Shown here piece by piece: positions 45,735 through 56,849 of a stretch of 64,000 nt of DNA. The stretch is taken from contig CAJNDS010000757.1 of the NCBI GenBank assembly GCA_905221605.1, positions 720,887 through 784,886 of the forward strand, written 5' to 3'. A program made the position numbers and the translations under genes. Position 1 is the stretch's first letter; each line of letters starts with the position of its first letter. Under the pieces are notes generated by a model that did no database searches, was not told the origin of the DNA, and worked only from the letters and a program-made list of their open reading frames with translations. The DNA comes from Symbiodinium natans. Its lineage: Eukaryota; Sar; Dinophyceae; Suessiales; Symbiodiniaceae.

Positions 45735-46237
45735 TCAACAATCCGCCTCAAAGCCCAGACGCTTGTAAAAGTTCAGCGCGGCCTCATTGCCGGACTCCAC
45801 CTTTGGACAAATTGATGAGCTTGAGAATCTTGAGAACTTGAGCGCATGTGACGAGCACCGGAGAGCAGAAGCCATAGTCTAAGAGGGCGGTTGTTTGGAC
45901 GCCTTGGGGGTTGCCAACCGAGCCAACCGAGCCCACTGTCCAGGTCAAAGGCACATGCATCCAAAGCTGTCGGGCTCCGCGCCGTCGGGACTTTGCAGCA
46001 CACCAACAGACGATCTGAGCAGCCACACCCTTTCGTCGGGTTTCTGGTCTTACCACCAAGTTTTGGACCTAAGCTGTACGAGCGACGCTGTGCCCAGTGC
46101 GGTCTCAGCTAGTGCATCGAGTGAGCATAGCCGTCTTTCTTGACCTGCGCCATTCCAATTACCCCATCCTTGCTGGTGGCAACCGCCGTGAGCGGAGCAT
46201 CCGGAGACAATGCGGAATAGACCCGCCTCAACGACAT
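45735..46237 (-). CDS. GNAT-family N-acetyltransferase, three exons
   Basis: GNAT enzymes move an acetyl group from acetyl-CoA to an amine. Exon 1 (46237-46127) starts MSLRRVYSAL and holds GVIGMAQV. A 58-nt GC-AG intron follows, then exon 2 (46068-45955) with VQNLVVRPETRRKGVAAQIV, where R-R-K-G-V-A is the acetyl-CoA pyrophosphate loop (R/Q-x-x-G-x-A). A 154-nt GT-AG intron leads to exon 3 (45800-45735), VESGNEAALNFYKRLGFEADC and stop, the usual Asn..Tyr..GF ending. Phases match at both junctions. The joined protein is only 96 residues, shorter than the usual ~140 or more. The N-terminal strand and helices are missing, so upstream exons probably exist beyond 46240. Substrate not visible. Confidence 0.8.
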
Positions 46238-46281
46238 CGATAGCAAACATCAGCAAAGCATCAGCACACCAGGCCTATTTC

Positions 46282-46412
46282 ACACACAGACACACAGACA
46301 CGCAGACGCGCAGACACGCAGACACGCAGACACACAGACACACAGACAGCCAGACACACAAACACACAGACACCCAGACACGCAGACACACAGACACACA
46401 GACACACAGGCA
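46282..46412. repeat. CA-rich 8-bp microsatellite (GACACACA/GACACGCA)n
   Basis: Imperfect octamer run just beyond the GNAT gene on its 5' side. Confidence 0.9.
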
Positions 46413-46430
46413 CATAGGCCCGACAGGCAC

Positions 46431-46560
46431 ACTTACTTACTTTCTTACTGACTTACTTACTTACTTCCTTACTTATTTACTTCCTTACTTACTTAATTAC
46501 TTCCTTGCTTGCTTGCTTGCTGACTTGCTTGCTTGCTTGCTTACTTTCTTACTTTTTTCG
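46431..46560. repeat. (CTTA)n/(CTTG)n tetranucleotide microsatellite
   Basis: CTTA, CTTC and CTTG tetramers run from about 46431 to 46557, adjoining the CA-rich block. Confidence 0.9.
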
Positions 46561-46631
46561 CTACAATGAACAATGGCTTCGAAATGTGGTAGGTTCTAGT
46601 CCGACTCAACAGTTTCTATGCTAACTCTAGA

Positions 46632-46715
46632 TCAGTCAAACGGCATGAAGCTGAGGCCCAAGAACGGGTTGGCATCGCCACTCTCAGCATTACGTCCATC
46701 GAACTCCTCAGCATC
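46632..46715 (-). CDS. C-terminal exon of an unknown gene
   Basis: After acceptor GCCAACAG the minus strand reads DAEEFDGRNAESGDANPFLG and ends SFMPFD with a TGA at 46632-46634 (28 codons). Upstream, a segment FGLEVSDDSLQDFTVKEATE (about 46905-46835) is a likely preceding exon. Coding-like segments near 48835-48985 (VPTDVRMVEHQAVRLACGT, after acceptor GGTGCAG) may belong to the same or another gene. No family recognised. Confidence 0.4.
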   Translation of the reverse strand, partial: DAEEFDGRNAESGDANPFLGLSFMPFD

Positions 46716-47299
46716 CTGTTGGCTCAGGAGTTGGGAAGCGCCCCATACGTCACCCATCCTCAAATCAACACAAAGCGCAGCTCATTGATGCTAGCGAAAA
46801 AGATCGGAGTTTTCCGAATCATGAAAAATGCCCGATCACTTGCAGATTTGACGCTCTGTTGCCTCTTTCACGGTGAAATCTTGCAAGCTGTCATCGGACA
46901 CCTCCAGCCCAAATCTGGGAATACACCAGCACTGACTGTTATCCTAGCATGTGCAGCCTTGAACTGCATCGCTAAGTCAGCTTCCCAGCCAGGTGCCTCG
47001 CCTGGGCTCACTCGGCTCTTCCAGGAGCACACGGATGATATTTGATAGGTTTCTCTGATAGTGCCCAAGTGCTTTTAATTGGAACTTGGGTGTCCTTCGA
47101 ACGAAAATGCGAGGGTCGCGGTACCTGAAGAACCCGTCTGAACATTCAAAATCCAGCCATCCCTCGCCCTATCGTGCCATCCAAAACGGTTAGGCGAGGT
47201 AAAGCAAGACACCCACCTTTCCACACCTTGGCATTGAAAGCTCGACCACTTGCAATCCAAAAGGAAAGCCATAGTAAGTCTGCGTTTTGTCCAAAACTC

Positions 47300-47705
47300 G
47301 TGGGGTGCGTGGGGTGCGTGGGGTGCGTGGGGTGCGTGGGGTGCGTGGGGTGCGTCGGGTGCGTGGGGTGCGTGGGGTGTGTGGGGTGCGTGGGGTGCGT
47401 GGTGGGTGCGTGGGGGTGCGTGGGGTGCGTGGGGTGGTGGGGTGCGTGGGTGCGTGGGTGCGTGGGGTGCGTGGGGTGCGTGGGGTGCGTGGGGTGCGTG
47501 GGGTGCGTGGGGTGCGTGGGGTGCGTGGGGTGTGAGTGGTGCGTTCGGTGTGCACGTGCATTGGGTGTGTGGGGTGCCTGCATGGGGTGCGTGAGGTGTG
47601 TGACGGTGAGTGCATGGGGTGCATGAAATGCGGGGGGCGCGTGGGGTGCGTGCATGGGTTGGGTGGGGGAGGGGGTGGGATGGTGCGGGTGTGGGTGTGG
47701 GTGTG
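47300..47705. repeat. (GTGGGGTGC)n minisatellite
   Basis: A 9-bp unit repeated about 25 times with variants until about 47540, decaying into GGGTGTG-type sequence to about 47705. Six frames stay open across it; the long minus-strand His/Pro/Thr frames are artefacts. Confidence 0.93.
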
Positions 47706-48834
47706 GACGTAGAAGCATCCAAAAGACCACAGCTTACCAAAAGCTTGCACAACATCAATCCGCACTGCAAATTGCAGGTTTTGTGCATTCACAGCAGACT
47801 CCAGAAGCGCGACTGAGAACAATGAGAACCTGGCGCCAAGCCATGTCTTCCAGGGCTTTCGCGCGAAGCTCCTGGCACGAAATGGACATAAGTGAAACCG
47901 GTAAATGGACATCCAACGTCGACAGGTTCCGCCAGTCCAGAGGACAATTGATAAGGATGAGCAAACAATTCAGGAATGGATTCATCTAGAGTGACTCGTG
48001 AAGAATCATTCAGAGACCAAACGGCTGTTGTTGATTTCCGGAAGATTTTTGGCATATCTGCCCGCAGCAACTTACAACAGCTGCTAAACATGACCATCTA
48101 GCACGCTTCCATGGTCTAACTCATCGAAGACATCGAAGCTTTCACATGCGTTGTCTCGTGTCTCTACGTAGTCCTGTCTCCCGTCAATAAAACTGAACAG
48201 GGCAACGTAGGGCAACTGGGCAACTGCTTCGTGTGATATGGAACAGATCATCAGCAGGCCAGGGCCTAGTTTAGAGATGGCTGTTATGATTTGTATGTGA
48301 CAGCCACGGCACGATCACCCTGCAAAACTGACCCTAAACAAAGCACTTAATCTGCCAAGAGCACCCAACAACATGTTCGCGAGCGCAACAAGCCCTGCCA
48401 TCCCTGCCCACCTCCAAGATGGCCTTTCCTCGTACAAACTTGTCGTCGGACTGCAGGCTGGAAGGCGTTACGTTGCCGTGACACTCAAGCTCTCAAATAT
48501 GCGCACTGCGCAGCCGGTATACCGGGTGAACCATCAGAGCCTTGTCTGATGCTTCTGGTGATATGCCTGCATGCATCACCATCACACACGTAATCACCTC
48601 ACGCCACAGCCCAGCCTTTCGGTCGATTCCGTCTCCAACTTCTACCGAACTGTCCGACATGTGGTCTAGCTGGTCTGGCAGCCTGGCGATGCAAGCCTAC
48701 ACTTCGCGGCTCTAGACGAAACCATGTAGAAATGTCCTGGGTTTATAAACGCGTTGAGATGCCCGCGCTTGTAGCACTGCAATTGCCAGTCCTTGCACTC
48801 TGCGCAACGCCATCAAACCACACACCGCCGCACA

Positions 48835-48985
48835 CCGTTGCAAAAAACGTCTTCCATGATCTGCGGACATCCTCACTGACAGCTTTGAATCCAAGCTGCC
48901 TTCGCATAAAAGAAAGGGTCCGGGTCTGTACCACAAGCCAGCCGAACAGCTTGATGTTCTACCATACGGACATCTGTTGGGACCT
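48835..48985 (-). CDS. candidate exon(s), unknown gene
   Basis: After acceptor GGGTGCAG the minus strand reads VPTDVRMVEHQAVRLACGT followed by DPDPFFYAK, ending at a possible GC donor AAG|GCAGCT. A second frame (SFMRRQLGFKAVSEDVRRSW) is also plausible over the same bases. Family unknown. Confidence 0.3.
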
Positions 48986-49039
48986 GCACCCACACATGCT
49001 ATCGCCACTGCTATACTCACCACAATAACACAAGCTGCA

Positions 49040-49853
49040 AACAGGATGGGTTTTTCTCAGCCTGTGGCCTGGTGAATGCTTCCATGAAGCTCTGCTCACA
49101 GGCCAGATGGACAAAGACTCCATGGGCAAAGCAAGTTGTTGAGGCTGCTTGTTGTGAAACTTCGAAACCTTGCTTTGGTTTTAGCCAATCGGCTAAGTGT
49201 CGAGTATGCGCATGCTCTGCATATCAGAACTTCACAACTCACGCTTCCACGCCGGCATTGACAGAAATGCGCATCATGGTGGAACACATCGCTTTCGCGA
49301 CACGACAAGAATGCTGCCGGCCAGCCTTCCACTCATGCTCAGCAACAACCGAAGTTCAAGTTTGCAACGCAACGCAGCCCCACAAATCCCTCTCAAAAGA
49401 ATTTGGCACTGGCAACTCGTTGCTTGCTACAAGGGATTGATACGCCGAAAGTGCCCTTTTTCAACCGGGCTATGGGCTGTCGCGCCATGTGCTTGATGAA
49501 ACACTTCGCAACAAAGCTCTGAGGAACTTGCTTGTTTCCCTGTTTCCCTGTCTATGAGTTGGTTTACTGCGTCGCTGTCCAAACCAGCGGCGCATGGGCA
49601 TCGACACTGTTCAACTGCTTCAAAACTGTGAAAAAAAAACAAAAAGGCTCAGGTTTGTTGACTAAGGTTTGCCACAGTTGCCTGTCTTGTGCCACTGGAG
49701 AGAGCGTGCAACACAGCGCGGTATGATCAAACAAGCCGAGGAAGAGCGAACATGTGCGTTACATTCTCTAAGGTGGCTGGCATGGAATGGAACTAATTAT
49801 GAATATCCGGGATTATCCGGACGTAGGGCGGTGGGAATCTGAGTATATATGTA

Positions 49854-49889
<36 letters not shown>

Positions 49890-51300
49890 ATCCAACCGAC
49901 GACGTGCTTGTGTAAGACGGATTCTGGCCAACAGTGTGTCGATCTGAGAGAAAACTGCGGTTACTGTTCCATTCGGGGCTAACAAGCCAGTCCTAAGTAC
50001 TCGGAGCAAGGGGCATCTGTAGTTACGTCCTTGTGATGTGATGTTAGAGATGCAGCAGGATCCTCCATGAAGGTGACAATTGTTGGGCAATGATCAGTAC
50101 CTGAGCGCCAGAGACAAGAGCATGGGAAGGAAGTCCTCTTTGGTGGTTGACGTTGTGCTCACCCTTGTTGCGGGTTATTTCCCGAGCTCTTCCCTGTGTC
50201 TGCAGGTGTAACAGGAAAAAGGCGATTGGAGCCGCGGACGGAGAAAGTTTCTAGCATGTTCTAGCTCCCACAGTGGGTTTGGGTATAGAAGACACCTGAG
50301 AGCGCGCCATGGATCTGAGCACATTCAACTTTTTGAGAAGAGGTGTGTGAGTCTGTGTGAGTACGAAAGAAAAAGTGAGGGAGCGGGCGCCCTTGTCGTA
50401 GTCCGCTAGAATGAAATGAGACCTTCGAAGTGATGTCAGAACCTTTGACAGTTAACAACAAAAGAGGGTCATCGGCAAGGTGCCATCATGAAATCCCATC
50501 GCGCAAGGAAACTCCTACAAAAGACATGGCAGGTCAATAGCCCTGAAGGATCGTGAAGGAACTAAGCACCTCAACGTAGAAACAAGAGTCTAGAGAAAAA
50601 GCGTGTCTCCCATCAAGTTCCAAGAGCTGACGTATGCGTAGATTCACCAGTCTTGCCCAGTACTGCAGACTGTCTTGTTCGAGCTGCAATGCTCCTGTCG
50701 GCATGGAGAAGATGTGTCAAATTTTTGTGTCAGAAACGAAGAGATGGGCCGGCAATGTGGAAAGGATTCCTGTTTCTTTTGATGGCTTCTAACGATCAGG
50801 GCTCAGAAACGAACCAGGAGTCTGGCACCCCAGCAGGACTTATACAGTAATGCTCAACATTAGGTGCCGGGGTTTTCCATTGTTAAGTATTTCGCAGTGC
50901 AGCGTTAAGGTCCTTGCACAGTAAACGTACATCAGGTGGGGCAGACCAGAAAAGTGGGCTGGGATGCGCCCGCGGTATCGTGCCAATGTCGCATGGGTGA
51001 GGAACTGAGCAAAAGGGCAAAAGGGTGGTTCTGGGGAATGTCTTTAACATTCTACAGGCTGCCGGCTCACGGTAAGGTGTACACATTGCCTAAAGAATTG
51101 AACGCAGACGGTCCGCCATGAACTGATGTGGTGCGTTCTTTCGCGCCGGAGCTTGTATATTTTCGCATGCACACATACTTGGATCCCCGAAAGTGGGAGA
51201 AGTGAGATACTGTGATGGCGTTTGGGAAAAGCGAGGTGGGACGCTCAGTTGTGGATCGGACGGGAGGAAATGTTTTCAGAGTCAAAACATGTTGAAAACA
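49040..51300. other. no gene recognised
   Basis: Contains a TA microsatellite at 49840-49890. Otherwise unique sequence with no motif found on either strand. Confidence 0.35.
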
Positions 51301-51304
51301 ATGC

Positions 51305-51775
51305 TTGGGATGAGGGGAGGGAGAGGGACAGGGAGGGAGAGAGAGAGAGAGCCAGAGACACGGCGAGGCAGAGAGACAGAGAGAGTGAGAGACCGAGAGA
51401 CTGAGTGACTGAGAGACCGAGAGACAGAGAGACCGAGAGACTGAGAGACGGAGACGTAGAAAGGCCGAGAGAAAGAGAAAAGATAAGGGAGAAGGGAGAA
51501 GGGAGAAGGGAGAAGGGAGAAAGGAGAAGGGAGAAGGGAGAAGGGAGAAGAAAGAGGAGAGAGAGGGAGAGGGAGAGGGAGAGGGAGAGGGAGAGGGAGA
51601 GGGAGGAGGGAGGGGAGAGGGAGAGGGAGAGGGGAGGGAGGGAGAGGGAGAGGGAGAGGAGAGGGAGAGGAAGGGAGAGGAGAGGGAGAGGGAGAGGGAG
51701 AGGGAGAGGGAGAGGGAGAGCGAGAGCACCAGAGAATGCCAGAGCTAACGGAGGAGATGTAGAGAGAGAGAGAGT
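51305..51775. repeat. purine-only satellite, (GGGAGA)n and (GGGAGAA)n
   Basis: Almost every base on the plus strand is A or G. Heptamer GGGAGAA units lie at about 51488-51548, hexamer GGGAGA units at about 51560-51720. The complementary strand gives spurious Ser/Leu/Pro frames. Confidence 0.95.
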
Positions 51776-52019
51776 CAGAGAAGCAAAGACGAGTCGGAAC
51801 TGCGAGCGAGAGGGGCCGCCAGAAAAGGGGGCCGCAGTCTACAGTCCAAAAAGATCATGCACAAAAGGGTCTGAAAGTCATTGAAAGTCCACACGGTAGC
51901 GGGGATCAACATCCAGGGCATGTTGGCTTGCAACAAAAACTTTGACACGAGAAACAAAGTGGTTGGACAGGAGGAGCGGCCGGGTCCCCTTGCAGATCCT
52001 GAAGTGCGCACAATAAGAA

Positions 52020-52482
52020 GAGGAGAGGCAGAGAAACCAGCGGCACAGGCAGAGAGGAAGAGAGACAGAGAGACAGAGAGACAGAGAGACAGAGAGACAG
52101 AGGGACAGAGGGACAGAGGGACAGAGAGACAGAGGGAAACAGACGGAGACAGAGGGAGACAGAGGGAGACAGAGAGACAGAGAGGGAGACAGAGAGAGAC
52201 AGAGAGAGACAGAGAGAGACAGAGAGAGACAGAGAGATCAGAGAGAGACAGAGAGACAGAGAGAGAGAGAGAGAGACAGAGAGAGACAGAGAGAGACAGA
52301 GAGAGACAGTGAGAAAGAGAGCCAGAGAGACAGAGACAGCAAGAGAGAGAGAGAGGAGGGAGAGAGGGAGGCAGGGCGAGACAGACGAAGAAAGAGCAAA
52401 AAGCAAAGAGTGAACAAAGAATACGAGCAAGAAAGGACAACAGAGAGAGCAAGAGCAAGAGAGAGAGAGAGAGAGAGAGAAC
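52020..52482. repeat. (GACAGA)n/(GAGA)n purine-rich satellite
   Basis: GACAGAGA-type units run from about 52060 to 52345, then GA-rich sequence and a perfect (GA)n near 52460. Together with the previous block it forms over 1 kb of strand-asymmetric sequence with one ~240-bp break. Confidence 0.93.
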
Positions 52483-52489
52483 TGCCTGT

Positions 52490-53310
52490 TGGTTTAAGGG
52501 TCAATAGAAACAGCGAATCCCCAACCTGGGAGTGTCGTAGCAAAATGCCGTGTTATTGGGACTGGGGACACCCGTGGCACGCTGTCAGTTCTGATGCAAG
52601 CGGAGCGTGTTACTGGTTGGGATCTGGTTTAACGGAGCAAAAACGATGGGAAGAACTGAATACTTTCCAGCTTCACAACATTACATATTATCATCCATGA
52701 ACCTCCAAGCAGGGACGAATTCTCCTAGACCCTTACCTCCCCCTCTTGGTTTAGGGTCGTTCGAAAGGTCAAAGGGCAGCGAGTTTGGAGCTTCAACAAC
52801 TTACGAGCTCGAATGCTAGAAAGGTTGGGAAGTTTGAGGGTTTAAGTTGAAAAGTCGATGAGGTCCGGAATTTCAGCGTTTGAAGATCCACCAGTTTGAA
52901 GGTTTGAAGCCTCGACCGTTGAAGTTTGACGACAGTCGATGTTTAACAGTTCGATAATTTGAACGTTTCAGAAATGGAAAGCTTTGGACGTTTGAGGCAA
53001 AAGTCCGAAGGCCTACCCCTCCGCAACCCCTTCTAATTCCCCCTGAGGGGCCCGCCTTCCAATCGGTCCCCGTCGTTTGCCACAAAGAGCCCTGTGCTGT
53101 GTCCTAGTGTCCTCGAACATCAAACGGCGCTATGCGAGCTGTCTAACCTGTAGAACATGCAAGCCACTCTACTTCTTTTGCTTCCGTAGAAACTGGCGGT
53201 GTCATATCACTCTGCATCCACCTGGCACAGGTGAGGTCTCGTGACAACAGAGTTGCTCGCTACACAAAACTGCATGACAATGTGACCATGTCTTGATGCA
53301 TTACGACTCT
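52490..53310. other. no gene recognised
   Basis: Contains a stretch rich in GTTTGA/GTTTGAAG words (52830-52990), a loose 8-12-bp pattern. No coding motif seen. Confidence 0.35.
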
Positions 53311-53318
53311 CAGCAATC

Positions 53319-53564
53319 CTATATAATACTATGCAATCCTACTCCACTCATCAGACCGGAGGCCGTTTTGCGGGTTGTGAGAATGTTCTGACTGCCAGTA
53401 GAACGGAGAGACACAGCTTCATTAACAACGTTCACATCTCCTCCATCCTTCTTAATCTCCGCGCGTTGCTCTGCACAATTTTTGCAGATGCTATTTGCAA
53501 TCATGACCTGCAGCCGTCGCTTGTCATGACACACCGCTGCACGAGCCGGCGGCAGAGGCCTCAT
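53319..53564 (-). CDS. candidate exon with armadillo-like segment
   Basis: After acceptor GGCTGCAG the minus strand reads VMIANSICKNCAEQRAEIKK, then DGGDVNVVNEAVSL. The order Ala-x-x-Ile..Cys..Arg..Ile-x-x-x-Gly-Gly resembles an armadillo repeat. One repeat only, so this is tentative. Confidence 0.3.
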   Translation of the reverse strand: MRPLPPARAAVCHDKRRLQVMIANSICKNCAEQRAEIKKDGGDVNVVNEAVSLRSTGSQNILTTRKTASGLMSGVGLHSII

Positions 53565-53769
53565 GCCATAAAGGCTTCAGCCCACGCCTCAACGATTTGT
53601 AAATCCCATTGAGACGTCGCTCTTGCAGCATCCCTTACGTCTGGCATTGAGTAGACTGGTCAGCTCACATCTCAGAAACTCTGGGCCTACCAAACAACCA
53701 AACAGGTCTCGAGCCTGACTCAACACCAATCAGTTCCGAAGTCATACTGACGTTGTAATGTTGGACTCG

Positions 53770-54310
53770 GTTTAGTACGGGGGGGTCCCCCCCCCCCCCC
53801 AAACAATTTTGGGGTTTTCGGGGATCCTGAATAGGGTGGGCTGGTGCTGGGACGGGGCTGGGGGTAGGGCGGCTAGGGGTCGAGGGTTGAGGGGAAGCCT
53901 TGAAGCTTGAGGGTCTAAGCTTTCCAGGCTTTGCAGCTCCACGGTCGCCGGGGCTCCGCATAAATGCGGACCACCGAAACAACTTGCTAAAGCGAATCAG
54001 GGCAGCTCGTGGGCTACTCCCTTGGAAAATTGTTTGGGGGCCTGTTTCGTAATGAAATTTTAAAAGGAATTTAAATAAGGCTGGACACCAAAAAATTCCG
54101 GAGCTTCTCATTCAAAACTTTTTTTAGTTTTTGGCTCCCCGGCCCCCCGCCCTTCAACCCCGGCCGGCAAACATCGCATAATTGAGGACCACCCTAATCA
54201 ATGGGGGGTCCCCTATAAGATTTCCGGAAAAACGCATAATAGTGCCCCCTCTCACTAAACCGGGTGCAACATTACCGGCACAATTACTGACATGCAACAA
54301 CAACATTACA
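53770..54310. other. no gene recognised
   Basis: G/C runs at 53780-53800 and GGGGT-rich sequence to 53890. No motif. Confidence 0.35.
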
Positions 54311-55133
54311 CACCAGCCCTCCACAGCCCTTCAGCCCCCGCGCCTTCGAAGTCCACTTGAGATGCGGCACATGTCCCTCTGACGCGTGGACAAGGCGTCG
54401 TGGGCATGGTGCAGTGCTGGAAATGGTGCTGGGGCCCAGCTGCACCGAAAGTATTCCCTTTGAGAGCAAGACCTGACAAGTCTCCGCACGCGACCAGAGG
54501 CGTCACAGAATCAGCTTCTGCACGTGACAGCTGTAGATTGCTGTAGCAGAAGTATGGAAAGCTACTGGCTCCCTGGCACAAAGCAGGAATCCACTGTCTC
54601 TCTGCATATGTACTTGTATGTAGACGCAGATGTGATTTGCACGCGCTGCGTCTCAGCGCTCTATGCACGGGCGTCTTAGGCTTGAGCTGCTCAGGGCCCA
54701 GGGCTTCACGCCACAAGGTTTGAGACTAGGGCATCTGCCGATGGATCAACATTGACAAGCACAGCCTGCAGAACAGGCTGTAAAGATGAGCTGGCTGCAC
54801 CGTTGAACAAGTGCTGCACTCGTGGCAACCTCTTCTTCCGGCGGCTGCGTCGGGTCACCGCTGGATGCAGCAAAACATGTCCCATGCGTTTGAGTTGGGA
54901 AGGTCATAATGGTCGGTGTCTGCCAGTTGCCATGAATGACGTTGGGACAGCTGCGAAATCTGCCATGGCACCACGCAGGCCTTTTGCAAGAGCGTCTTTG
55001 TTGACAAGTGTCCACGTGGGACCAACGGAGCCACATAATCTATTCAGGCAGCCGCAGCCGCACATGCTGTCGGGCGAGTGGCTGCCAGAGTCCTTGAGGA
55101 AGGCATTCAGCAAGATTCATAGTGATGCCAGAC

Positions 55134-55349
55134 CGGCAGTCCATGCTAACAATGCCATGGGGTTCTGCACCGCAGAATGTCAAGCGCACGGCAATGAAAT
55201 AGGCAACGGTGGCTCCGAAGCTGTGCCCACATAGAATCACAGCACCATCTTGGCACAGGCGCATGGTAGAGGCTAGGAGCCCAGAAAGGCTGCCAAGGCG
55301 CACTGCCTCCTCTACAGGCTCCACACATTGGGCCGTGCCGGCATGCAAG
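55134..55349 (-). CDS. type II thioesterase-like alpha/beta hydrolase exon
   Basis: After acceptor TTTGTGCAG the minus strand reads LHAGTAQCVEPVEEAVRLGS, then a helix and VILCGHSFGATVAYFIAVRL, ending near MDCRSG at a GT donor. GHSFGA is the nucleophile elbow (GxSxG). The preceding R/EP segment and the following helix fit type II thioesterases, which release or edit acyl chains on carrier proteins in fatty acid and polyketide synthesis. The open frame extends to 55040-55471, but the flanking parts do not match the family, so the rest (first strands, catalytic Asp and His) must lie in other exons I could not place. Dinoflagellates are rich in polyketide synthases, but none is seen here. Confidence 0.55.
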
Positions 55350-55795
55350 CTGCACAAACAGGTCGGGAGGTGCGGTGCACGCGCCCCACCAGCTATCAAC
55401 ATCACGATGTCCCACATGAAGTGCGACCAACAGCACAACTCTCTTGATTGTTTTCTAGGTGTGCGAGCCATGCGAGCCTGTCACCCGCGTTGGGCAGAAG
55501 CTATCGGCACGCCGAAGTTTCCAAAGGGGGGCTGGCCTTGCAAAACGAGCCGCAAAGGCCAAACCGTTGAAGCGGTTCTCCATTGTCGTTCCGAAGTCTC
55601 GAGCACTTTCTCCCCCAATGAGCGCGCACCGCTTTCGGGAGGACGCAAACTGAAGCCGAAGCGAAGCCGGAGTCCCTCGACCGGGGCAGACATCGGGCAT
55701 GTCGGGGGCACATCGGGCACAAAGCTTTGACTGACATCCAAACAGCCCCCCCGAACTGAGATGAACTCTGAGATTTCCGAAGCCCTACGGGGAAC

Positions 55796-55822
55796 GATTC
55801 GAACGATTCGAACGATTCGACT
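55796..55822. repeat. 10-bp repeat, three copies
   Basis: GAACGATTCG in tandem, about 2.7 copies. Confidence 0.85.
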
Positions 55823-56524
55823 TGCAGGTCCGGCGGCGGATATTCAAATTTTGCCAGTGTCTCTCCTCCACTGTCTAATGTCAATGTCCAACTGAATCAA
55901 ATTCACTGAAATGACTTCCAGCTCACTGGAAGGAGTTTGGTGTTGAAAACGCAACGCCACTTCATTCGGCCGAGCCCAAGGAAGCAGGCTTGGTCCGAGT
56001 CAAGTGCAGTTCCTACCACTTATATAAGTGACCGCACAGGCCATGTTGCGACGAGCTATGAACAACTGATTTCTGAGGGCTGCTGCGTGGTTCATGGCAA
56101 AGTTCTTGTACTAAGCATACTACGCGCTGCCAATGCTGCTTGAGAGGCGGGCATCCGACAAGATGCTCTGAGCCTTTTTGAAACTGAAAGCCCCCACAGA
56201 CACAAGGGCTCGCGCTTTACGAATGGTCCCATCTCTTTATTCTTTTTAGCCCATGCACTGAACCGCTGGACCCAGGCATGGAAGGGACGAATAGCATAAA
56301 GAACTCGCCAAGCTCAACGTGCTCGGCCAGGCTCTGGAGACGTGGCCTTGTGGGAATGTATGGAGTGTAAAATTAGTTGGGCACTGGTGGTTCATGAGGC
56401 CTGCGAGGCCTCCATTCGCCTAGCTTGCAGAATGTTTGGTGGTTCTTCTTTATGGAAACAATTTGCCCCGTTACCTCCTGGCTCACCTTGTGCACAAGGA
56501 GCACGCTGCCTGCGCAGCACTCAA

Positions 56525-56665
56525 CCTGGATGCCTTTTGAATCCTATCCAGCGGAACCAGCCTTCTTCAACTTCCGCAGCTCCCTCATTGCCAAAACTGG
56601 AGCAAACGCCAATGTGACACCGGAAGTTGTACATATACTTGACAAGAGTATGAGCTTGTCATGCA
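56525..56665 (-). CDS. candidate exon, unknown gene
   Basis: Minus strand reads HTLVKYMYNFRCHIGVCSSF, then EGAAEVEEGWFRWIGFKRHP, and ends at a GT donor (CATCCAG|GTTGAG). A second minus frame and a plus frame are also open here, so strand and frame are uncertain. No family. Confidence 0.3.
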
Positions 56666-56849
56666 CGTAGTGTTTGTGAAGGCCACTTCTTTGCTTGCTG
56701 TCGGTAGGTTTTACTTGAGGGCAAGCATCAGACACAGTCTGGTCGGCAAGGTCTTCGGCTGATTAAGCTCATGATACAGATGGGAGTCGCCACTAAAGAT
56801 CCAGGACCCGGCCAAATAAGTAAAATGGCCCCGCGCATGGCCACTTATG

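Noticed and set aside
47075-47912. 200-240-codon minus-strand His/Pro/Thr-rich frames
   Set aside because: They only exist because the 9-bp GTGGGGTGC repeat lacks stops; flanks show no motif.
51067-52543. Ser/Leu-rich minus frames and Arg/Glu-rich plus frames
   Set aside because: Products of the purine satellite, open in several frames on both strands.
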